A DNA stretch of 64,000 nucleotides from positions 31,664,645-31,728,644 of the forward strand of contig NC_057763.1 in assembly GCF_010389155.1 (NCBI RefSeq), written 5' to 3'. This DNA is from Erigeron canadensis. Lineage: Eukaryota; Streptophyta; Magnoliopsida; Asterales; Asteraceae. Made by a program: the position numbers and the translations under genes. The notes below the pieces were generated by a model. It searched no databases, was not told where the DNA came from, and worked only from the letters and a program-made list of their open reading frames with translations. Below are positions 35,512-46,784 of the stretch, in pieces (the first letter of the stretch is position 1; each line of letters opens with the position of its first letter).

Positions 35512-36034
35512 TTTGTGACTATTATTATTTTTGCAGGTCAAGCGGTAGCTAGAAACTGTGTATGTCACAGATGGAAATTTGCTAGAATGGTCTCCCTACC
35601 ATAAACCAAAAAGAAACAGAACTGAATTAAATTACTTACTACATAAAGTATTGTTTTTTTTTACAGTCAAATATCATATACTTTAATATTTTTGACTAGA
35701 AACACATGTTACATGGGGATGCCAAATTCGTTACAACCGGGGATTTTTAACGTGTACAGGTTTAAAAATTATAATTTTACCATAAAATTTAACTGTGAGT
35801 TTTTACATGAAAAATAAGGTTTTATGCAAAGCTATGACGGTAATTTAAAGACACTTTAAAATAGAATTTATAAACTCGTCTAAAAGTGAGGGATGTTGGA
35901 AGAAATCCGCCGATCAGTTTTAGGTTTTCCAACAACGCAGATATATTAGAGTATTGTTTATCACGTGTAGCGATAATTTATAAACGAAAATATAAAAAGA
36001 TAATGTACTACGTAATTTTTGTATTATTTTAACA

Positions 36035-36543
36035 ACAATAACAAGACCCAATTCTTAGATGGGGTATGGGGAAGTGAGCTGTAGATTGTCTTACCTCTAC
36101 CTAAAGGTAGAAAGACCGCTTCCAAAAGGACATTCGGCCAGGTAGTAGAAAAGTGTAAAGAGTTTAGTTCGCATACCCGTTGACCGGGAAAAAAAATAGC
36201 ATAGAAGATCTACATGTCTGCTGAGTATCCCCGGCTACGTTAAAAGTAGGGAGAATAGTGACATGCGCCTAAAATACTATATTACAAGGTCGACAATACA
36301 TATACGATAACAACTATATAACAAATAAACATCATAAAAATGTAAACATTTTAAATATAGCTTCCTACAAGAAACCAAAACATGTGTTATGAAAAGACTC
36401 ATGCATACATACATATAAATAGTAATTAACTAAGAATTTATGGGGCCGATCATAAACTAAACAACCTATGGAACCAACTAGACTAATCCAAGTCCAACAC
36501 CATTAGGCCAAGCGAGCCCTTGATCTGTCCTTGGCTCGTCCAT
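36035..36543 (-). mobile_element. RTE LINE 3' end, second copy
   Basis: The sequence ACCCAATTCTTAGATGG..., GTGAGCTGTAGA.TGTCTTACCTCTACC and the ACAACAATAACAA tail match the 3' UTR and tail of the LINE at 14413-14900. Only the 3' UTR is present before the LTR element at 36544. A continuation beyond 38941 is not obvious. Copies share the minus orientation. Confidence 0.7.
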
Positions 36544-38941
36544 TGATAAACAAAACTAATAGCATAAACACCACATAAGATCAAGATCAAAAGGAATATG
36601 ATGAAAGCATGAAATGTAAAAGAAATAGGAAGAGAAACACGACTGCAAATCTTGTAGTATTAGGTGAAAATGAGGCAAAAAAGTTGTTAGGTCATTAATC
36701 CTTGAGGCTTAAATACCCAAGGACCAACTTACACAATAAGTCCCTCTAGTCTAGTAAAATGCAATTCAACACAAATATTATTATCCTAACAATCTCCCCC
36801 TTTTTGTGTGAATTGTCGCATGTCTTCAAATCAGTTGAGTGTTCGGGTTTCTTGGACCATTTGGAAGAAAATGAGTATTTGGTGCATAGTTCTTTGGAAA
36901 GGTGATCGAGCCTGGTCTCGTGAGCCATGGATAGAATTCTCTCACTTCTCTTGAGCCCTCTAAGAATGGTTTCTTTCTTATTCCTTGAATAACTTCAAAT
37001 TGTCGCATCGCGACTCGGAACCTCAATCTTCCATTTATCAACACCATCATATTCTTGATCAGCAAGGTACTCTCTTTTGCAGCTTTCATTTGTTTGAGCA
37101 TATCTTCAAAAGCTTCAATTGCATGTCGTAGTGTACCATCAGAATATTTGTGAAATTCTTTCACTCTTATGAAGAGTGGTTTTTCTGCACCATTATGAAA
37201 AACAAATCCAAAATCTGGTTCAGGGAAAATGATTAGAAAATTCAGCGACTCAATGTCTGTGAAGGTATTGACAGGTTGATATTTCTTTGGACAGATTCTA
37301 TTCCCAGCTAAAAATCTTCCCGTGACGCCGCTTGAACGGAATATTTGATGAAGCGTTTTATAGCATTCAAAGCGAAAGTCATCGGACCTTTTCTGATAAC
37401 TTCACCCCTAAAGAAATCACGCAAATCCATAATATCATTAACATGAAGTAGGTGAAAATGTGCTTTATTGAAATGATACTTTTCATTGTTGGAGCGAACG
37501 ACATGGATGAAGGGTATGTTGATTCTGCATAGGCATTTTTCTTCGACATGTGTGATCCTTTTTATCCTATATCGATGTTGTACGCCCACTAAGAGGTGGA
37601 TCATTGAGCATGTTGATCATCGAAACCTTGTACAAAGATTGAAGCCTTGGTGTTGAAAAAGCTTCCGCAGCCACAAAATTATACTTTCTAGGAAATCAGT
37701 TTTTGAGAAAATCTTGTATGCTATTTCCTCAAGAAACGGAGTTTCAAGAACCACTTGATGATTGTTTCTGGTTCAGATCTAATGGATCTCGTTTGTCTTT
37801 GAAGAAAGCGAATGTTGGTAGGTCAAAAGTTGCTAATTGTTGAGAGAGATCAACATTTGTCGTTTTTGGCACACTTTCTTTTGTTGGTTGAACGTTTATG
37901 AATTCTTCTTGATCAAAACCAAATTGTAACTCAGGTGATTGTAGTACAGGTGAGGTTGGAGACACAAATATAGGCTCAGAATCAGACATTTCAGATTGTG
38001 GTTCATCAACTATAAAGTTATCCATATCATATAGGCTTTTGAGTTCTTCATCAGCGAGAATGGTTGTAGCTTCTTTGGATATGTACTCAAAATCAGGCTT
38101 TTCAACCGTCTTTTGAGTAGACTCTCCTCCAAAATTGATCGGGTAAGTGAGCTTGGGGTAAATGACATTCAAAGGCTCAGCTTGTTCCCATACTTTACTG
38201 AAATCATAGTAATCAAATCCCTGATCGTCTTGAGGTCCATAAAATGTCCAATGGTTTATGCCTTCCCCTGGTCGTTGGGCGGTTGTCAATGAAACAAGTT
38301 GGTGATATACTATAAAATACCAGTAACTTTTCGAATATATCAAACAAAAGAAGAATTTCGGATATGGCAAGTGACTAATAGATTATTAATTGGTTTGCTG
38401 ATGTTTGAGAGAGCAGCCACTAACAACAAAAAAAAATGACTAACAAAAGCCAAATGAGACACAAAAATTAAACAATCAAGAAAAATGCAAGTAAGTGGGA
38501 CGGTGGAAAAAAAAAAAGAATACGAAATGATTATTTGATCAAACTTCCAATAAAACTCTTGAACATGTTGATTGCAAACAATATGCAGCCGCCATTTTCA
38601 AACATATCCTTTCGATCGATTTATATTTCTCCCAGAATCAATTGTTAAATGGTATAGAGATTAACAATGATCCTTGCTGCTCTGATGCCAAATGATAAAC
38701 AAAACTAATAGCATAATCACCACATAAGATCAAGATAAAAAGGAATATGATGAAAGCATGAAATGTAAAGGAAATAAGAAGAGAAACACGACTGTAAATC
38801 TTGTAGTATTATGGTGGAAATGAGGAAAAAGGTTGTTAGGTCATTAATCCTTGGGGCTTAAATACCCAAGGACCAACTTACACAATAAGTCCCTCTAGTC
38901 TAGTAAAATGTAATTCTAACACAAATATTATTATCCTAACA
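36544..38941 (-). mobile_element. Non-autonomous LTR retrotransposon (2.4 kb), intact boundaries
   Basis: The two LTRs, 36544-36791 and 38693-38941, are about 249 bp and well over 90% alike by eye. On the coding (minus) strand each begins TGTTAGGATAATAATATT and ends TTTATCA. The primer site TTTGGCATCAGAGCAGC follows the 5' LTR and the purine tract AAAAAGGGGGAGAT precedes the 3' LTR. A perfect 5-bp duplication TCCAT flanks it (36539-36543 and 38942-38946). It inserted next to or into the LINE remnant at 36035. The interior has no gag-pol but does have unusual ORFs (separate entry). Confidence 0.9.
36826..38370 (-). pseudogene. Unrecognised ORF of the non-autonomous LTR element, fragmented
   Basis: Three minus-strand frames follow one another: about 38370-37744 (acidic, with NHWTFYGPQDDQGFDYYDF and many Ser/Glu/Asp), 37604-37308 (basic, with HLLHVNDIMDLRDFFRG and IKRFIKYSVQAASREDF) and 37164-36826 (KYSDGTLRHAIEAFEDML). 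They look like one protein broken by frameshifts and stops. No protease, integrase or RT motif is present. I do not recognise a functional domain. From memory, similar frames occur in predicted proteins of composite-family plants, which I cannot verify. A structural or packaging role for the element is possible but unproven. Confidence 0.5.
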
Positions 38942-38946
38942 TCCAT

Positions 38947-39652
38947 CCCCCAGGTACGCGCCCGTCCTTTTTTCTTCTTTTTTTTCCTTGTCCTTGGCTA
39001 GTTTTGGCATTCGGGGTGTTTTGAGGGGACCCCTTTTTTTTGGCATTTTGAATGCTCTTAAGACAGGCACACGATGGTCTTCTCCGCAAGAACTTAACCC
39101 TAACAGCCTATGCCTAATGACATGGTAAAATAAGAAAACCAACTAGACTTGTACTGTCCATCAATATTGTATATTTATATGTAACAGATAAACAGAAAGT
39201 GCGGAAAGAAATAACACATGAGAACTTCAACAGATACGTCTAGAAAGTCTTAGCAATGACAATAGGAAATTTCATAAAATTAACAATTGATATACTTCAA
39301 CTTTAGCTGAAAGTACAGAAAGAAATAACATCTGAGAACTGTATATTAAAATGAGAAATGTTGAGATTATAATGAGTTCATGACACATGAAGGACTTTAT
39401 AGCCTACTTCTACAAAGACTATACCTGCAAACTTGGTTCAAAATGTTCATTTTCTGATAGCAAATTCCACAAGAGCTTGCTTACACAACATATTGCAATG
39501 AACATTTACAGGAAGATTGAGAATTTCTGGCACAAGGGAAACTATAGAGCACAGTTGATATACTTGATATGTATTCTCAGGCTTGTTGAGGTACAGATGA
39601 TAAATCATTACTACCCAGGTATAAAGTAGCTGTTTCTTCATTAACTGCAAAC
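38947..39652. other. Intergenic, 3' side of PTAC14
   Basis: No gene is recognised. A T- and GGGG-rich stretch (about 38960-39040) follows the LTR element. The frames at 39387-39650 overlap on both strands and show no domain. Confidence 0.45.
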
Positions 39653-42600
39653 TTATTTGAAGAACTTTGTGACACTGTCAAACAAATTTAGGGCCTTTAG
39701 TTCACCGCTCCTCATATCCCTCAACTTTCTCCTCAATATCTGAAAAATGCCCATATATCAGAGAAAAGAGTCACATATTTCCCTATATTACAATTATGAA
39801 AGGGAGCCAAAAGTGAATAGTTGGCTGCTGGCTACGCAGCCTGCTAGGCTACATGATTTTTTTTTATAAAGGCAACCAAACAAATTTACAAAAAATCTAA
39901 CACATTTACAAAATGTCCTTACATATTGAGCACGAAAGAGAATCCTTTGCTCACTATTGCACAAGTCCACAGCCAACTGTTTAAGGAACACTTTCCGGTT
40001 GAGCTGCTTAGGAGATGTTATATCCAGATCCATGGACCCACTTGCCTGTTTCATGGTAGTAGAAATTATACGTGTCTAATTGTCAACTAATAGTTAAATA
40101 ACCAAAATATGACTCAACAATGACAAAATAGAGCATATTGTTAACCAAGAATACCCCATACCCCACAGAAGTGGAATTGGGTACTTGTTGTTCACGTTGT
40201 TGCTATTGCGGTTGTTAATCCATGGCAACACAATCGACATCTGTAATAACTACTGTATCTAGAGGTGGCAAGTTGAGTGGGTCATGTAGCAGGTCAAAAC
40301 AGGCAGTTTCTTGGCACGGTTGAATCAGATTGGATTGGGTCAGATTGGGCCAAACCCTCTTTGTTAATTTCATTTTGTGTATTGTAAAAAATTAATGTGT
40401 CAAACATGATTATAAAAATTATACTATATTATCTTAAACATATATATTTTGTACTCCTTACGGTCCATTTTAAATGTCATAGTTTGACATTTTGAGTTTT
40501 TTCTTTTAACATTGACCGTAAATATTTTTGTTTGTGTTATAAAACACTTGATACAAAAATATGAATGAATTAGATTTTATATGTATTTTTCATTAATATA
40601 ACTTTCATCAACTAATATATAGTACATACAAATATATTTACGGTCAAAGTTAGATGAAAATGACTTTAAAAGTCAAACTATGACATTTAGAAAGGGATAG
40701 TTTGTTATGGCACTTTGGCATGTTTCTACCAATTCAATCTGCTTCCTTGTTTTGTGAATATGATTTTCTCCATTTGACCCGCTAATGATAAAACATAAAA
40801 CAGGTTGACCCACTCATAAGTAAGCAGTTCAGAATTGCCACCTCTTGATACAGGTTCGAACTTTAAGAAAATGAGGGAATAATTGCATGTGTTTGTGGAC
40901 AGAGGGAGTAGTTGTTATCACCTGAAGAAACTTAGTGTACTTTGATATACTGGATTCACAGCTATCCAAGATAAACTGGAATGCTTGTTCCTCTAGTTCA
41001 GGATATCTGAGTTCCTTATTGCTGTTGGTTTTATTCGATGCTGCAGCAGCCATCTGGCATAAATTGCATCAGAGGTGGTAAATGATAATACAAAAGTTAT
41101 TTGGAGCGTGTCTTACCTCTTCAAACTTTCCGCTCATGCTAGGTGGGCTGACTGCTAAAAATGCATATGCCATCAGCTCCAATGGCCAACCGGTGACTTG
41201 CAATGGAAAACATTGTGATCTGATTCAATAACACATATATTATAATATGAGAAATGCAAGTTAAAATTTTGTAGTTAAAGCAAGTCATGAGGTTACCAGA
41301 TGGTTAGACTAACCCATAAGATCCTAAACTTGATGATATAGACTGGGGATCAGGTAAAGGTCAAAACGGGAGAATTTTGGTTGACCCGATACACTTTTCG
41401 TCCAAAAAAAAACTTTATCTTTTACAGAGAACTAGTTACTAGTGTGTCAAATATGATTCACATTTATATTTTTTAAATACCAAACTATTTTTTGATGATT
41501 TTGGAGGTTTTGTGCATTAGAAATATACTTTGGGAGATCTTCAACTGGATCGACTCAGTTGACCCATTTCCATTTACATCTCTATTTTATCCGCTTTGAC
41601 CTGCTAGAGATAATAGTATAATACTTAACAGAAAGCAACCCCCTCATAAATATACTGGTCAAAGTTACCACCTCTATTATGACAAATTGACACCATGTAA
41701 TTGGCATGGGTTTGTTTATTATACTCACGCTGATAATCCATGCTTCTTCAGAGCTTCCACCTTCTGTTCGTAGCATTTATCTGATTTTTTAATTGCCAAT
41801 GGCAGCTCAACCGAGTCACGTGGGTTTGTCCCTTGCCTCGGCACAAACCCGTACGACAGCAAGAGTTCTCCATTAGATTTCCTACCATATGAGATGAACA
41901 CCTGCAAGAAATAATAAAATTACAAAGTGAGATCACCTTCCTTTTGGTGGCAAAACTTGAAATGAAAACGGGCACTTAGATATGTAATTACCTGCTCACC
42001 TGGCTGGTATGCACGATCCGTTGTGAATACAACTCCCTTTGTTGATTTATCATAATCCAAAAAGGTTTCCACCTATAGACATCAAATACAAATATTATAG
42101 TTGGGGTGACTCACTACTGAATTATCTTGATTCAAGTAAAGGTGAAAGTGGGCTAGAACATACATCACAACTATGATTCAACATATCAGCCCACGGGACT
42201 AAAGCAACTCTTCCATCCAATGAGGGTAATCGAACCTGAAATAGTGATCAATTTTAATTCAACACCTAAGCATTCGTTTACTTATGCTATATATGACAGA
42301 TCATGTATAGTTCGTTATGAAACTCACCAAACGTGAAAATAGAATGCCAAAGGACCATCTAAACGTTTCCATGTTGAATACCTGCAATAAACATTGTTTA
42401 GTTAGTTACGAGGATTTGAAAAGTAAGCTCGGCTTCAAGAAATGCATCCTGCTTGTATACAGAAAGTACCTCTTCAGGAAATAAATTAGGATGCTTAGAG
42501 AAGATTCTTGCTCTCAAGTCATCGTATCTGAAAAGAATTTTTGAAACAAGCATAGCAATTTAGCATTAGTACTTCAGGTGGAAATGAGTCAAATGATTCA

Positions 42601-44859
42601 TTTTCTCATATAATTAATAATAACTTTATAAAAGGAATTGTTTAGGCTATGTCTTCTCTCTCATAGGTCAAATAAGTTAAACATATAAGTTGAGTTAAAA
42701 ATTAATGAGTTGAAACAGGTCAAAGGCCAACCACAATTTAGTCAAATGCATACAATCTTCTAAATAGCTTTATGCAAAAAGTGATGCTAATATTGAAATA
42801 ATATTATTTCTGTAATCGTATTAAACACACTGATTATTCATGAATATAAAAACTAAATGGACAAAAAGTGTTTCAGGCTGATACCCGTTACCCAACCCAC
42901 CCATTTTGCCACCACTGGTTCATAACCACCAGTTCACTATTAGAATGTTCACATAGTATAAATTAGTCTTCATTACAGATAACTGACCAAAGATTTAAGA
43001 AAAGAGTTGCATACGTTCCGGTTACATTATTGATTCTTTCAATGGCCCGCTCTCTAATCTGAGATGCTTCCAAGTACCTATCTAACTCCGCACGTGTCCT
43101 GAAATAATACAAATATGCTGTAGGGGGGGATATTGAGCATAGATCATTATTATTATTCAAGGAGAAGATGCGATAATATTAAAAGAAGAGCATACCAGTA
43201 CAAAAGTGAGTAAGGCTGTCTTGGTAAGGCTGATATATAGTTGCTCCATCTAGACGAACTCATAAGACTTGCCTCACTAATTAGATAGGTTGCAATTAAT
43301 GGCCAGTCAGGTACGTCATATCTCTTCATAACTTCCCCAGCCTCTGGAAAAGTCCACTCCTAATTTTTGATTTTTACAAACATATATGTGTGAAAAAATA
43401 TGCCATCTACAATCACTTTTTCATTTGATAGGAAGAGATAAGAATTTTATATTTACTATTCTTCATTAGTTTTACAACCCTTAAATGCTAGACCAACTCA
43501 AAATATTCAATATCATTATTGAATTACACTTTCCTAAAAAAGAGCAACATGTACTCGAGGATCAAAGTTGCATGGATGGTTCATTCTCTGTATTTCAAAC
43601 AATGCTCCTATGATCATTTCAAATTACACAAACTCATATTATGTTTACCCTCTCCTAAAGGGTGCAAATAACTAATGAAACTATACAGTAAAGTTGACAT
43701 CCGAACTCGAGAATTTTTTTTATTTTCTTTATAATTAATAATCCTCTGACAGAGATAATTCCCAGTGGGTATTCTATATTACTAACTTGTTAGAAATAGG
43801 TCATGGGTTTGAATTTGGTCCAACTACATAGGGTGGTAACCAAAGACGAGTATTCATTGCTTGGAGGCTGGAGCTTGGGTAAAAAGGACCACAGAGTCGG
43901 GTTTCTCCGCTAACCTAGACCTTTTGCTGGAATAGGTATATTTACAATATTACAAGGGATAAGTGCACCGAATTTTAGGTAGCTAAGCAGGGAAAGTTAT
44001 AGTGTGCACGAACTTCCAGAATCTCTATTGTGTTGACGAAAAGTCAAAGACCTTACCGGGTCACCAACCACATTGGCGTAAACCTGACCTAATCTAACCA
44101 ATATTCTCTGATAGCTCTAGGGTTATTATAAATTTGTTTGGCGTTTTATTTCTGTATATCAATCCCCACACTTGAAATGCTTTCAAAACTCGATATATTC
44201 GTAACAAATGCAAATATCATACAATAACAGTTATACCTTCGCCTTTCCTCTATTATAGCACTACACTTGTTTTCACAAATCCAATGATTCCACCATGTGT
44301 TATGATCATATTGTTAGGGGGATAAGTAGGATGATTTTTTAGAAGGATATATTTCATATTCCTTGGGGTAATTATAACTTTCGCCTACTTAGCTAACTAA
44401 AATATCTAAACAAGTACCAATAAATTTACTTGTAATAACTAAAAACCAACATACCGAATCGGCCGAAATAACAAGAGAAGGAGGCACAAACAACAACTTT
44501 TCACCCTTTCTAATATTATTAACAGCAACAAGTCCTCTCTCACCAATATCAACTTTCCTTATATCCATTTTTTGATCAGGCAATCCTGACTCAGTCAACC
44601 ATTTCTGCAATGCAGCTGCATTCTCAACCGAATCGATTTCGCAACCCCACCGTATCGGCCCAGCCATTCCTCCTTTAGCTGCTGCTGATGACGTATCACT
44701 ACTACTGGTTGAAACAGTGCAACGGATGATGAAAGGTGATGAGGATCTTTTGTAAGAGAGTGTCCGGGAACAGGGTTTTTGTCTAAAAGATGATATGGTC
44801 TGAGGTAATGATGTTTGGAAGATTCTAGAAGCAGCTTCTACTGCTGCTGCTGCTGCCAT
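39653..44859 (-). CDS. PTAC14: SET-domain plastid transcription protein PTAC14
   Basis: Component of the plastid transcriptionally active chromosome, associated with the plastid-encoded RNA polymerase and needed for chloroplast development. Exons: complement(join(39653..39739, 39923..40045, 40922..41053, 41117..41219, 41729..41901, 41992..42072, 42164..42235, 42328..42381, 42470..42527, 43015..43098, 43196..43359, 44455..44859)); all phases close, 511 aa. Residues of about 1-65 are an Ala/Ser/Arg-rich plastid leader. The SET region contains KVDIGERGLVAVNNIRKGEK, RWSFGILFSR, NHSC (275-278) and ISYGRKSNGELLLSYGF. The Rubisco-LSMT-type substrate-binding half ends QYILRRKLRDMRSGELKAL. The family resembles Rubisco methyltransferases, but methylation activity is not established. 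Introns hold MITEs (40260-40848) and a SINE-like piece. Confidence 0.95.
40260..40848. mobile_element. hAT-type MITE with a nested Stowaway-like MITE
   Basis: The outer element has ends TAGAGGTGGCAAG and TTGCCACCTCTTGA, with GTGGGTCA and TTGACCCAC subterminal pairs, the same family as 12197-12538. Inside it lies a Stowaway/Tc1-mariner-type MITE (about 40452-40701), TACTCCTTACGGTCC, with ATGTCATAGTTTGAC on the left and GTCAAACTATGACAT on the right. Both are non-coding and lie in the PTAC14 intron between exons 10 and 11. Confidence 0.65.
43760..43930 (+). mobile_element. SINE-like fragment in PTAC14 intron 1
   Basis: GGTCATGGGTTTGAATTTGG resembles a degenerate tRNA box B, followed by GCTTGGAGGCTGGAGC. 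No target duplication is fixed. Tentative. Confidence 0.3.
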
Positions 44860-46784
44860 GTTTGGAGTTTCAAGATATGACGATGATGATGAAGAACCTT
44901 ATCTAGTTTTTCTTCTTTTTTTTTTTCGTTTTTCAGAAGGTTGGTTTTGTGTGGAGTGTATCCTATTACTAGTAGTAGTATGTTGTGTTTGTTTCTTTCA
45001 TTTATGTTGTGTTTGTTTCTTTCATTTTATCTTTTTCATGGTTTTATGTAAAATAAATAAATATATTTTAAAGTAAACAAATACTCGTAAAACAATACTT
45101 TTCTTTTCTATAAAAATCACGGTGCATTATAAAAATTATCGTGTATTAATTGCTTTATGAATCTTCATGCATCAATTTAACCATGATATATGGTCAAGAT
45201 CTTGTCTTATTTATTTTACCTTAATACTTGCTTTACAATAATCTAACCCCTCTTTTACATTTTTTAAACTTTTGTAAACGGGTCCAGCCATGGATAAACG
45301 TTACAAAAAAAGCAATGCCGACTACACTGAGAATGAAAAGATTAAGTTAAGAAAATAGGTCCCGTTCAAGCGGTCCGCCTTTATTCAAAGAGTTTTTTAA
45401 TTTTAGTTTTTATTATGTTAAAAAATTTGGGTAGATACAATTAATTTTAACTTTTATTCAGTTTTTCATTTTTTTATGAGCTTTTAAAAATTATATAAAC
45501 ACTTTATAAAGTTAAACTTACAGTTAACATAACCATTATTTCTAAAGATAAAACTGTTATCATAACATTGTTATCATTATAAAATTAGATGATAAATAAG
45601 AATTTTTGTATTTGGTTAAAGAAAAAGAATAAATCATTTATTTAATCTTAATATATTCATTCTAATCGAAATATTTGTGATTGTTTTTGAATATTGTTAT
45701 AATTTTCTTCAAAGTACTTATATTCACATATATAAAAGTTTTAGGCCTTTTTTTTATTGTAATCTAGAAATATAATACAAGTGAATATTGATATACAAGA
45801 GGGGAAAAAAAAACCTGATAAATTTTATATTATTTATTCTATACTAAAGTCATTTTTATTCTATTACCCCATTTTAAAGGTTCAACTTGAGTTATACGAT
45901 TTTTTTTCTTTTGAATCATCAATAAAAACTCATAATTTATATTCTAACAGTTTACCGTGGCTTCAATAAGTTATCTCGCGATAAAGAAGTCCTCGTATTG
46001 AGGGTTTAGACGTCTTAAAACAAGTTTTTCCTCTTATATATTATCGGATTAGAGGTTTTTAAATGAGTCAACAAATATGTTGCCAACAGTAACATATTTC
46101 TACCATTTTCAGGGGTAGGGAAGATTTATATTCACACACGTGGAAAACAGGAAAGAGTTTGTGAGGTGAAAATTTAGAAGCAACATGCTTCTAGCTGCAT
46201 TCTTGTTTTTCCCTATTTAAGTATTGAGTTAAAGGCTCTTTAACTTAGGACATCCCCAATGACATCAACCTATTAATGACTTTTTATTATTTCTATACCA
46301 CCAATTTATAATATTAAATTAAGAATGTTAGATTAAGTCATATTAATATAATGTATTTATAACTTGGTGTGAGTGTTTTTAGAAAAAGTTCTTTCATCAA
46401 ATAGGTAGAGGATTCTCAACTTTTTGATGAAAAAAACTATCTTTCCCAATAAGCTTTTTAATGACTTATTAACATAAAAAAAGTTTTTGATCAACCCACC
46501 ATTATGCATATTCTTAAAACAGCTAAGTTTAAACCCTGTTAAAAATAAAAAGTTAAAAAGATTTTTGATAGGATTTTTTATATATTTTCGATATCGATAA
46601 CATCATTTAACCAAGTTGTCTTTACGGTTGATAGAAACATCGCCGGCAATGACGTGGACTATTTGTCACCGTCGTCAACCTCCAACATTCATACCCTCAA
46701 TCCCAACACCACATTATTCTGTCTATATTCTACATATCTATATCTATACCCAACTTGTACATTCTGCATAAAAACCTTTGTACA
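44860..46784. other. Divergent intergenic region between PTAC14 and the membrane-protein gene
   Basis: Shared upstream space of a minus-strand and a plus-strand plastid-type gene. It holds the PTAC14 5' UTR and promoter side (about 44860-45100), long AT-rich DNA and the small MITE at 46095-46216. No further gene is seen. Confidence 0.5.
46095..46216. mobile_element. Small MITE, copy 3 of 3 (inverted)
   Basis: Read on the minus strand it starts AGGGAAAAACAAGAATGC and has CTAGAAGCATG and CACGTGTGTGAATATAAA, matching the order in copies at 20070 and 21844. Confidence 0.5.

Noticed and set aside
35512..35568. Longer N-terminus for indole-glycerol-phosphate synthase
   Set aside because: The upstream in-frame start is GTG, not ATG. 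The ATG at 35511 already gives a full plastid leader.
44858..45076. 72-codon plus-strand frame
   Set aside because: A hydrophobic low-complexity frame in the divergent promoter region, overlapping the PTAC14 start on the other strand.
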